From positions 1 through 5,820 of the forward strand of contig JAEXPB010000382.1 of the NCBI GenBank assembly GCA_023438965.1: a DNA stretch of 5,820 bases, given 5' to 3'. The DNA comes from Bacillota bacterium. Its GTDB lineage: Bacteria > Bacillota > Clostridia > Saccharofermentanales > UBA5734. Below the pieces are notes generated by a model that saw only the letters and a program-made list of their open reading frames with translations, was not told where the DNA came from and did no database searches. Below are positions 1-5,814 of the stretch, in pieces. The first letter of the stretch is position 1. Each line of letters opens with the position of its first letter. Position numbers and translations under genes: made by a program.

Positions 1-450
1 GAAGGACTCGCCCAGGCCACGGGCGATCGGATGTCCCTGGGCGATGGTCCAGACCCGGCAGCGGTCGTTGGATTCACGCCAGCGCAGCAGGTTGGACGGC
101 GTACCCATCAGTCGCTGGAAGACTTTGGACGCGTGGCCGGAATGCAGGACAATCAGGCCCATGCCCTCGTAAACGCGCCGGCAAACCCGCTCCACGACTG
201 CGTCATCGACTTCGCCGTGCTTGACGTGCCCCCACCAGAACAGGACATCGGTCTGGTCAAGGCAAGCTTGGTCCAGAACGGTTGCATGGTCCTCCAGCGT
301 AGCGGTGACGATCCGGCCGATATCCGGTTCTCCGCGCAAGAATTCCGCAATCGCCCCGTGCATGCCATTCGGATAAATTGCCTGGCATTCCGGTTTATGC
401 TGTTCATGATAAAACTCGTTATAAATTGTCACATTGATTTTCTTTTCCAT
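1..450 (-). CDS. ThuA-family (trehalose utilisation-like) protein, N-terminal part, cut by window edge
   Basis: The reading frame is open from the ATG to the window edge, giving 150 residues without a stop. It matches the ThuA family (class I glutamine amidotransferase-like fold). The N-terminal strand reads VTIYNEFYHE (residues 7-16), followed by IYPNGMHGAIAEFL (25-38), DVLFWWGHVKHGEV (68-81), a GLIVLHSGHASKVFQRLMG block (98-116) and HPIARGL (140-146). The His/Trp-rich WWGH and LHSGH segments are family hallmarks. Full members are about 240 residues, so roughly the last 90 lie outside the window. ThuA was named from rhizobial trehalose/disaccharide use, and the exact reaction of this clade is uncertain. 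The protein should be cytoplasmic, with no signal peptide. The start is supported by AGGAGG 11 nt upstream and a TATAAT promoter just beyond. It is transcribed divergently from the YcxB-like gene. Confidence 0.88.
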   Translation of the reverse strand, partial: MEKKINVTIYNEFYHEQHKPECQAIYPNGMHGAIAEFLRGEPDIGRIVTATLEDHATVLDQACLDQTDVLFWWGHVKHGEVDDAVVERVCRRVYEGMGLIVLHSGHASKVFQRLMGTPSNLLRWRESNDRCRVWTIAQGHPIARGLGESF

Positions 451-461
451 AAAAACACCAG

Positions 462-467
462 CCTCCT
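462..467 (-). promoter_or_regulatory. Ribosome binding site of the ThuA-family gene
   Basis: A perfect AGGAGG lies 11 nt upstream of the ATG at 450 on the minus strand. The spacing is slightly long, but the match to the anti-Shine-Dalgarno sequence is complete, and no other start codon in this frame lies at better spacing. It fixes the start of the ThuA-family gene. Confidence 0.8.
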
Positions 468-478
468 GACTCGCCAAC

Positions 479-508
479 ATTATAACAGATCGGCGCGGCG
501 AATAGCCA
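479..508 (-). promoter_or_regulatory. Promoter of the ThuA-family gene (extended -10)
   Basis: On the minus strand a perfect TATAAT (484 to 479) is preceded by TGT, forming an extended -10 element. The -35 position is poor: TGGCTA at 508-503 with an 18-bp spacer is the best candidate. Extended -10 promoters often tolerate this. Transcription would begin near 472, leaving a leader of about 22 nt that contains the AGGAGG. The AT-rich box is conspicuous in GC-rich surroundings. The weak -35 would suit an activated or otherwise regulated promoter, which is inference. Confidence 0.7.
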
Positions 509-566
509 TCCTGCCTAGCTGCCGCGGCACAGCCGGCGTACGGACCGGCAGCGGGCAAGCGCCGGC
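509..566. promoter_or_regulatory. Untranscribed segment between divergent promoters with palindromes; possible operator region
   Basis: This segment sits upstream of both predicted promoters, so neither transcript should cover it and any symmetry would act as DNA. It contains a perfect 10-bp palindrome, TGCCGCGGCA (520-529), with a central CG step as in many LacI-family operators. It also contains an 8-bp inverted repeat, AGCCGGCG (531-538) and CGCCGGCT (560-567), whose right arm touches the -35 box of the rightward promoter. The local sequence is GC-rich, so chance symmetry is quite possible. No protein is assigned to it. Confidence 0.3.
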
Positions 567-595
567 TTTACACGGGTCGCGCCGGAAGGTAAAAT
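567..595 (+). promoter_or_regulatory. Sigma-A-type promoter of the YcxB-like/sulfatase unit
   Basis: TTTACA (567-572) is followed after exactly 17 bp by TAAAAT (590-595). Each hexamer has 5 of 6 matches to the housekeeping consensus, and the spacer is optimal. Transcription would start near 602, giving a leader of about 25 nt to the ATG at 627. This rules out the in-frame GTG at 606 as the main start, because it would leave almost no leader. No other promoter is evident before the downstream sulfatase gene, so this one probably serves both. Confidence 0.75.
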
Positions 596-616
596 AAGAC
601 CATCTGTGATCCATGT

Positions 617-622
617 GAGGTG
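617..622 (+). promoter_or_regulatory. Ribosome binding site deciding the start of the YcxB-like gene
   Basis: GAGGTG lies 4 nt upstream of the ATG at 627. The alternative GTG at 606 has its nearest purine-rich stretch (GGAAGGT, 584-590) 15 nt away and upstream of the predicted transcription start. The ATG at 627 is therefore preferred. Confidence 0.6.
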
Positions 623-626
623 CGGC

Positions 627-1181
627 ATGCCGATAGAAGCGACCACGACCATCAATTACGATTCTTATCGCAAGTATTACCTGTTCAGCTTTTTTCAGGG
701 CACCCGGTCTCCTTGGCAGGCCAGGATCCTGCTTGCAGTGGCGCCGCTGCTGGTCATCACCTTCCTGGTGCTCTTTCTGCTGAACCCGGCGGATCTGATC
801 AACCTGGCCGGCCTGGTCATCATGCTGCTGCTCGGTCTGACATTGGGCTTGATCATGACGCTTGTCCCGCGGCGTTATTACAAGTCCATCGAAAAGCTGA
901 TCACCATCCCCAACCGTTATGTCTTTGGCGATGAGCAGCTGCAGATCACCCTGCTGGATGACCGGCAGGGCGGTCAAAGCGCAACCCGTTACGAAGCGAT
1001 GCATAAAGCTTTTGAAACCGCCGACGCCTTCTACATCTACCTGACGCCGAACCAGTCCTGCATCGTCGGCCGCCAGGATTTCACCGCCGGATCTGCCGAG
1101 GATTTGCACAAACTGCTGCAGGAACGCCTGGGTCAGCGGTTTGTCGTGACCAAATCCGCTCTCCGGCTATATCCGGCTTAA
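627..1181 (+). CDS. YcxB-like membrane protein
   Basis: This 184-residue protein has two membrane segments, about residues 34-52 and 60-80, followed by a cytoplasmic-type domain of about 100 residues. The N terminus carries an aromatic YDSYRKYYLFSFF segment (11-23). The C-terminal domain (about 98-170) has the pattern of the YcxB-like family: RYVFGDEQLQI, then RYEAMHKAFETADAFYIYL (121-139), then a polar turn and a short helix before LHKLLQERLG. The biochemical role of this family is unknown. The gene is followed 23 nt later by an LTA-synthase-type sulfatase on the same strand with no promoter between them, so the two are likely co-transcribed. That suggests a role at the membrane or cell envelope, which is inference from context. 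The start is set by the promoter and ribosome binding site. Family assignment is fairly secure from pattern, function is not. Confidence 0.85.
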   Translation: MPIEATTTINYDSYRKYYLFSFFQGTRSPWQARILLAVAPLLVITFLVLFLLNPADLINLAGLVIMLLLGLTLGLIMTLVPRRYYKSIEKLITIPNRYVFGDEQLQITLLDDRQGGQSATRYEAMHKAFETADAFYIYLTPNQSCIVGRQDFTAGSAEDLHKLLQERLGQRFVVTKSALRLYPA

Positions 1182-1204
1182 GCCAGGCCGGCATAAGCGC
1201 CAAG

Positions 1205-3199
1205 ATGCGCATGCGGGATAATCCGGCCTGGTCTTGGCTGCGCCAAGCGCATTGTCCGGTGCCGGTTTGGTGTGTTTGTTTTCTGGTCTATCTGGAAACC
1301 GTCTTCATCCTCGGCTTGTTCGGACGATTGGAATGGCACGGTTATCTGGTCTGCCTGGCTTTTTCCGGTGCCGGCGGCTGTCTGGTCGCCCTGCCGGCGC
1401 TCTTTTTCCGGCCAGCCATCCGCAAGGCGGTATTACTGGTCCTGTGTGCCGGACTGACTGTCCTGTTCCTCGCTCAAGTCGTCTACTACAGCCTGTTCAC
1501 CACTTTTTTCTCGCTCTACTCCATGTCAGCCGGCGGCGGTCAGGTCATGCAGTTCTGGCCGAGTATCGTCGACACGATCCTGCGGAACTGGCTCCTGATC
1601 CTGATCCTGCTGCTGCCCCTGCTTTTCCTGGTTTTTCAGGCCGTCCGCCGGCTGGATTGGCAGCCGGTGCGGCTGGTCGGGAAAGGGAAGGTTGCCGGGC
1701 TGGCACTGGCCTTCTATCTGGCGGGACTAGCGCTGCTGCAACTGCCTGGCCCGCAGTACTATACGCCGCGGCAGCTTTATGGGCCGATATTCTCATCCGC
1801 GCTTGGTGTGAGCGAATTCGGGCTGCTCACGACGCTGCGGCTGGATCTGCGGCGGATCCTGTTCGGCTCCGGCGACCTGGCGACGGTCAACGCGGCTGTC
1901 AGTCTGGATGTCAGCCCGGCTAGCAGCCAGGCCAAGGCCAACCCGGCGGCCATTGAGGCCGGCAACCAGTTGCAGATCGATTTCGCTGCGCGGGCTGCGC
2001 AGTCGTCCGATCCGGCCGTCCAGGCGCTGCACCGCTATTTCCAAACGGTGGCACCGACGCCGAAGAACGCCTATACCGGGCGTTTCCGGGGTAAAAACCT
2101 GATCCTGGTCGTCGCCGAATCTTTTACGCCGTATGCCGTGCGGCAGGACATCACGCCAACCCTGTATAAATTGTGCCAGGAAGGTATGCGCGGTACGAAT
2201 TTCTATACGCCGATCTGGCCGGTCAGCACCAGCGACGGCGAATATACCGCCAATCTGTCGTTGATCCCCCGGGACGACACCTGGAGCATGACCGCTTCGG
2301 CCGGCATCGACCTGCCATTCACCATGGGACGGCTGCTGCTGAACCGGGGTTACCGGACGCTGGCCTATCATGATCATGTCTATACCTTTTACCAGCGTTA
2401 CCGGTCGCATCCAAACCTGGGCTACCAAAGCTTCAAAGCCGTGGGCAGCGGTCTGGCCATCACCAGCCAGTGGCCGGAAAGCGACCTGGAGATGATCGAA
2501 GCATCCGCCGGCGATTATCTCGGCCAATCGCCATTCGCCGTTTATTACATGACAGTCAGCGGACATCTGGAATACAGCATGAACAACGCCATGGTGCGGA
2601 AAAATTGGAGTACCGTGGCCGATCTGCCTTATTCGACGGCCGTACGCAGCTATCTGGCCTGCAATGTCGAACTGGATCGGGCGCTGGCCGCCCTGATCGC
2701 CCGGCTGGAAGCAGCCGGACAGGCGGAAGATACGGTCATCGCCCTCTGCGCCGACCATTATCCCTATGGCTTGTCCCGCCGGCAGATCAACGAGCTGGCT
2801 GGCCGGACGCTGGAGCCGAATTTCGAACTTTTCAAGAATTCCTTTGTGATCTGGCATGCCGGCATCCAGCCGCTGGAGATCACGGTCCCGGGATGTAATC
2901 TGGATATCCTGCCGACCTTGGCCAATCTCTTTGGCCTGGAATATGACTCGCGTCTGCTGATGGGTCGCGACCTGCTGGCCGACGCCGATCATCTGGTGAT
3001 CTTCGCCAATCGCAGCTGGCTGAATGCCCAGGGCACCTTCAATGCGCTGACCGGCGTATTTACGCCCTGGCCCGGCCAAACCGCGCCGGACAGCACAGCC
3101 ATACGCCGGATCTGCCGGCAGGTCGACGGGCGATTTGCCAGCTCCAGCCTGATTTTGGGCGTAAATTATTACGCCAGCCTGGGATCTGGCGGAGGCTGA
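1205..3199 (+). CDS. LTA synthase-type membrane sulfatase (phosphoglycerol transferase family)
   Basis: This 664-residue protein has the LtaS layout. Five membrane segments (about 19-40, 46-67, 74-97, 123-146, 162-180) are followed by a long extracellular sulfatase-fold domain. Enzymes of this family move glycerol phosphate from phosphatidylglycerol onto lipoteichoic acid or related glycans outside the membrane. Matches to S. aureus LtaS: E305 (VVAES) for Glu255, T342 in STSDGE for nucleophile Thr300, D517-H518 (ADHYPYG) for Asp475-His476, H389 for His347, R398 for Arg356 and H454 for His416. Y396 stands where LtaS has Trp354. NLDILPT (565-571) is another family signature. Length is close to the usual ~650. 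No good ribosome binding site precedes the ATG; translation may be coupled to the YcxB-like gene, and the ATG two codons later is an alternative. The donor head group is not proven: related members transfer phosphoethanolamine or modify membrane-derived glycans. No ltaS symbol is given for that reason. Confidence 0.9.
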   Translation: MRMRDNPAWSWLRQAHCPVPVWCVCFLVYLETVFILGLFGRLEWHGYLVCLAFSGAGGCLVALPALFFRPAIRKAVLLVLCAGLTVLFLAQVVYYSLFTTFFSLYSMSAGGGQVMQFWPSIVDTILRNWLLILILLLPLLFLVFQAVRRLDWQPVRLVGKGKVAGLALAFYLAGLALLQLPGPQYYTPRQLYGPIFSSALGVSEFGLLTTLRLDLRRILFGSGDLATVNAAVSLDVSPASSQAKANPAAIEAGNQLQIDFAARAAQSSDPAVQALHRYFQTVAPTPKNAYTGRFRGKNLILVVAESFTPYAVRQDITPTLYKLCQEGMRGTNFYTPIWPVSTSDGEYTANLSLIPRDDTWSMTASAGIDLPFTMGRLLLNRGYRTLAYHDHVYTFYQRYRSHPNLGYQSFKAVGSGLAITSQWPESDLEMIEASAGDYLGQSPFAVYYMTVSGHLEYSMNNAMVRKNWSTVADLPYSTAVRSYLACNVELDRALAALIARLEAAGQAEDTVIALCADHYPYGLSRRQINELAGRTLEPNFELFKNSFVIWHAGIQPLEITVPGCNLDILPTLANLFGLEYDSRLLMGRDLLADADHLVIFANRSWLNAQGTFNALTGVFTPWPGQTAPDSTAIRRICRQVDGRFASSSLILGVNYYASLGSGGG

Positions 3200-3218
3200 G
3201 GAATACTGGCTGTATTCC
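3200..3218 (+). terminator. Hairpin directly after the sulfatase stop codon, possible weak or Rho-type terminator or 3' end stabiliser
   Basis: GGAATAC, a 5-nt loop TGGCT and GTATTCC form a perfect 7-bp stem that begins at the base after the TGA. No T-run follows on the plus strand, and none follows the mirrored stem on the minus strand, so it is not a canonical intrinsic terminator for either convergent unit. The 87-bp gap (3200-3286) contains no other convincing hairpin, and the T-rich patch at 3266-3271 is not preceded by a stable stem. Confidence 0.35.
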
Positions 3219-3286
3219 GATTGACGACAACGAAGCTCCAGGCTCAATGATCCGCCGGAAAATATGTTTTTAGATGTTACAGCATA

Positions 3287-4789
3287 CTAGGACCGTCGCG
3301 TAGTCAGGATCCGGTTCACTGCTTCCTGCCATCCCTGATACAGACGTTCGCGTGTCGCCGGATCCATGGCCGGCATATAAACCGGTCCGGCTTCGCGCAT
3401 GGCGGCCAGGCTGGCTTTGTCTGGCCAGATGCCGACCGCCAGGCCGGCCATCAAGCAGGAACCATAAGCCGAAAGTTCCTCGATCCGGGCACAGCCGACC
3501 CGGGTGTCCAGGATATCGGCCTGGAACTGCATCAGGAAAGCGTCGCGGGTCGGGCCGCCGTCGGTGCGCAATTCTGGAACCCGGGTCTGGCTCTCGGCCA
3601 TCATCAGGTCCAGCACGTCCTTGATCTGATAGGCGATCGATTCTTCGGCCGCGCGCACCAGATGGGCCTTCTTCGTGCCGCGGGTCATGCCGGTGATGGC
3701 CGCCCGGGCGTCGCTGTCCCAGTAAGGCGCGCCCAGTCCGACAAACGCCGGTACCAGATAGACGCCGTCCGTGCTGTCCACCGAAGCAGCCAGCGGGCCG
3801 GCCTCCCGCGATGCCTGGATCAGCTGCAGGTCATCGACCAGCCATTTGATAGATGCGCCGGTACAATTGATATTGCCCTCAAAGACATAGTCGACCGTGT
3901 CGCCCTGTTTCCAGGCGATGGAAGTGACCAGCCCGCGGGTGGATTCCAGCGGTTCGACGCCGATGTTCATCATGATCGAGGAGCCGGTGCCATAGGTTGC
4001 CTTGGCCATGCCCGGCACAAAGCAATTCTGGCCGAACAGCGCCGCGTGGGAATCGCCCATGATGCCGGCGATCGGCAAGCCGGCCGCTGTGCCGCAGGCG
4101 GTGTCCACCGTGCCGAAAATAGTGTCGGAAGCCAGCACCCGCGGCATCATCGTTGCCGGAATGTTGAAAATCCGCAGCAGATCCTCGTCCCAGCACAATT
4201 CGCGCAGATTGAAGAGCTGGGTGCGGCTGGCGTTGGAATAATCCGTCGCGTGCACCTGGCCGCCGGTCAGGTTCCAGACCAGCCAGCTGTCCATCGTGCC
4301 GGCCAGCAGATCCCCCTGTTCAGCACGCACCCGGGCACCCGGGACATGGTCCAGAAGCCAGCTGATTTTGGCAGCCGAAAAATAAGGCGACAAGACCAGG
4401 CCGGTCCGGCTCTTGACCAGCGGTCCATGCCCCTGGCCGGCAATTTCTTTACATATCTCCGCCGCCCGGCGGCATTGCCAGCCGATAGCCAGATCGATCG
4501 GCCGGCCGGTGTGGCGATCCCAGACGACAACCGTTTCCCGTTGATTGGTCAAGGCCAGGACCTGCACCTGTTCACGGCTGGTACCTGTTTCCTTCATCAC
4601 GTTTTCGATAACCTGAAGGGTATTCCGGAAAATTTCTTCGGCATCCTGCCCGACCCAGCCCGGCTGCGGATAGAAGGACGGGTGCCCGGCGTCGCAGCGG
4701 TGGCAGAGCCGCCCGGCCGGGTCGAAGAGAATGGCCTTGGTGGCGGAAGTGCTTTGGTCGATGGCCAGAATCAAGCGATCCTTTTCCAT
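3287..4789 (-). CDS. Glycerol kinase-like FGGY-family carbohydrate kinase
   Basis: This 500-residue cytoplasmic kinase has the length and motif order of glycerol kinase, transferring phosphate from ATP to a polyol or sugar. Visible blocks are AIDQSTSATKAI (9-20, phosphate loop, GlpK usually DQGTTS), PGWVGQD (43-49), TNQRET (81-86), WQCRRAAEIC (104-113), PYFSAAK (135-141), TDYSNASRTQLFN (182-194), GDSHAALFGQ (245-254), TYGTGSSIMMN (265-275), VPAFVGLGAPYWD (346-358) and LMQFQADIL (419-427). Arg84, Glu85, Trp104, Tyr136 and Asp246 match E. coli GlpK glycerol contacts. GlpK Gln246 and Phe270 are replaced by Ser247 and Ser271, so the substrate may be glycerol or another polyol/sugar. The loop before the active site (226-238) lacks both the E. 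coli GGxxxR FBP site and the regulatory His of Gram-positive GlpK. It is the second gene of an operon with the LacI-type regulator, 3 nt after its stop. No glpK symbol is assigned because of the pocket changes. Confidence 0.9.
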   Translation of the reverse strand: MEKDRLILAIDQSTSATKAILFDPAGRLCHRCDAGHPSFYPQPGWVGQDAEEIFRNTLQVIENVMKETGTSREQVQVLALTNQRETVVVWDRHTGRPIDLAIGWQCRRAAEICKEIAGQGHGPLVKSRTGLVLSPYFSAAKISWLLDHVPGARVRAEQGDLLAGTMDSWLVWNLTGGQVHATDYSNASRTQLFNLRELCWDEDLLRIFNIPATMMPRVLASDTIFGTVDTACGTAAGLPIAGIMGDSHAALFGQNCFVPGMAKATYGTGSSIMMNIGVEPLESTRGLVTSIAWKQGDTVDYVFEGNINCTGASIKWLVDDLQLIQASREAGPLAASVDSTDGVYLVPAFVGLGAPYWDSDARAAITGMTRGTKKAHLVRAAEESIAYQIKDVLDLMMAESQTRVPELRTDGGPTRDAFLMQFQADILDTRVGCARIEELSAYGSCLMAGLAVGIWPDKASLAAMREAGPVYMPAMDPATRERLYQGWQEAVNRILTTRRS

Positions 4790-4792
4790 AGG

Positions 4793-5800
4793 TTATGTCC
4801 TCTTCTGGTGGCTGTCCCGGAGCACCAGCTCGGTGTCGACTTCGATCTTCTGAACCACCGGATCGCCATCGATTTTCTGCATCAGGCGCCGGACCGCCAG
4901 ACTGCCGATGTCCTGCTTGAAAACCCGGACCGTGGTCAGCCGCGGGCTGGTCATCTCGCAGAACGGCATGTCGTCGAAGCCGACCAGGGAGACATCCTCC
5001 GGGATCCGGATGCCCTTTTCCTGCAGGGCTTTCATCGCGCCAACCGCGATCAGGTCGTTGTCGGCGAAAAAGGCGGTCGGCAAACCGGCCGATTGTTCAT
5101 TCAGGTAGCGGAGCATGTCGCGGTAAGCGCCTTCGAGCGTCGGCTCAAGGCTGACTTCCTGCCGTGCGTCCAGCATCAGGCCTCTCTCCAGCAAAGCCTC
5201 GCGATAGCCTTGTCCGCGGTCGCGGAAATTGTTGATCAAGATCGAGCTGCGCAGGTAGCCGATAGCCGTATGCCCGTTGTCGGCCAAAAAGCCGACCGCG
5301 CGCCAGGCGGCGTCACGGTTGCCGATCAGGACCGTATCCTGGCGGCAGCCCCGGAAACCGCTGTCCAGCAGGACAATCGGAGCCTGTACATTCTGGAACA
5401 AGGCCAGGTCCTCGGGCAGCATCTCCGTGGCCAGGATAATGAAACCGGCGGCATAGTCATAGGAGAAGCCGCTGATGACCTCCGGAAAGTCTGCATCATC
5501 GACCCCGATATGGGAGATCGCCAGCTCATATTCCTGAACCCGGCACTGGCGCTCGATCCCTTCGATCAGGGAGGCAAAGAAGGGCGTATCGGCGATGACC
5601 TTGCCGTGCCGTTTGAAAATGACGAAACGGACCGTCGGCCGCACATTCGGCTGGAAACTGGCGTAGCCCAATTCCCGGGCGGTTTGCAGGATCATCTGGC
5701 GGATCTCGTCGCTGACTCCCTTGCGGTTGTTCAGGGCGTTGGGAACGGTGGCCTGGGAGACCTTGGCCACCCGGGCGATGTCCCGTTGCGTTGCTTTCAT
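4793..5800 (-). CDS. LacI-family transcriptional regulator
   Basis: This is a 335-residue protein of usual LacI/GalR length. Residues 4-24 form the helix-turn-helix, with TQRDIARVAKVSQATV matching the family signature except that Pro20 replaces the usual Ser of TVSxxLN. The hinge after LGY (44-46) is short and has two prolines (P51, P55) before the first core strand TVRFVIF (56-62), lacking the usual ARxL hinge helix. The periplasmic-binding-protein-like sensor follows: DTPFFASLIEGIE (71-83), an RxxGYREAL block (195-203) whose Arg195 aligns with sugar-binding Arg197 of LacI, DNDLIAVGAMKALQEKG (247-263), IPEDVSLVGFDD (266-277) and PRLTTVR (286-292). It probably represses its own operon and releases on a sugar, polyol or phosphorylated effector. 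AAGGGGA 7 nt upstream of the ATG supports the start. The promoter and any self-operator lie beyond the right edge. Confidence 0.92.
   Translation of the reverse strand: MKATQRDIARVAKVSQATVPNALNNRKGVSDEIRQMILQTARELGYASFQPNVRPTVRFVIFKRHGKVIADTPFFASLIEGIERQCRVQEYELAISHIGVDDADFPEVISGFSYDYAAGFIILATEMLPEDLALFQNVQAPIVLLDSGFRGCRQDTVLIGNRDAAWRAVGFLADNGHTAIGYLRSSILINNFRDRGQGYREALLERGLMLDARQEVSLEPTLEGAYRDMLRYLNEQSAGLPTAFFADNDLIAVGAMKALQEKGIRIPEDVSLVGFDDMPFCEMTSPRLTTVRVFKQDIGSLAVRRLMQKIDGDPVVQKIEVDTELVLRDSHQKRT
4798..4804 (-). promoter_or_regulatory. Ribosome binding site of the kinase, inside the end of the regulator gene
   Basis: AAGAGGA lies 8 nt upstream of the kinase ATG on the minus strand. It is made by the last three sense codons (Lys-Arg-Thr) of the LacI-type regulator, whose TAA stop sits between it and the ATG. 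Ribosomes finishing the regulator would uncover or re-use this site, indicating translational coupling and a single transcript. Confidence 0.75.
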
Positions 5801-5807
5801 GGCTATT

Positions 5808-5814
5808 TCCCCTT
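5808..5814 (-). promoter_or_regulatory. Ribosome binding site of the LacI-type regulator
   Basis: AAGGGGA ends 7 nt before the ATG at 5800 on the minus strand, at ideal spacing, and supports this start over the other possibilities. Only 20 bp upstream of the gene is inside the window, so no promoter or operator can be judged. Confidence 0.65.

Noticed and set aside
531..567. AGCCGGCG/CGCCGGCT inverted repeat followed by TTTA as an intrinsic terminator
   Set aside because: The loop is 21 nt, the T-run is only three bases and is part of the -35 box, and no transcript is expected to enter this segment from the left because the gene there is on the minus strand.
31..597. A 188-codon open frame on the plus strand over the left end
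   Set aside because: It lies opposite the ThuA-family gene, which has a ribosome binding site, promoter and family motifs; the plus-strand translation has none and crosses the intergenic region.
606..626. GTG at 606 as the start of the YcxB-like gene
   Set aside because: The predicted transcription start is near 602 and no ribosome binding site is at usable distance, whereas the ATG at 627 has GAGGTG just upstream.
480..1109. A 209-codon open frame on the minus strand opposite the YcxB-like gene
   Set aside because: Its translation is low-complexity and Gln/Asp/Arg-rich, it crosses both divergent promoters, and the plus-strand protein has a family match and two membrane spans.
1793..3247. 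A 484-codon open frame on the minus strand opposite the sulfatase gene
   Set aside because: It runs antisense to clear catalytic motifs of the sulfatase, its translation is rich in Gln/Arg/Gly with no recognisable family pattern, and long antisense frames are expected in GC-rich genes with this codon bias.
3266..3271. Short T-run in the convergent gap as a terminator tail
   Set aside because: The only symmetry just upstream is a tiny TCCGCCGGA element whose loop would be too small to form a stable stem.
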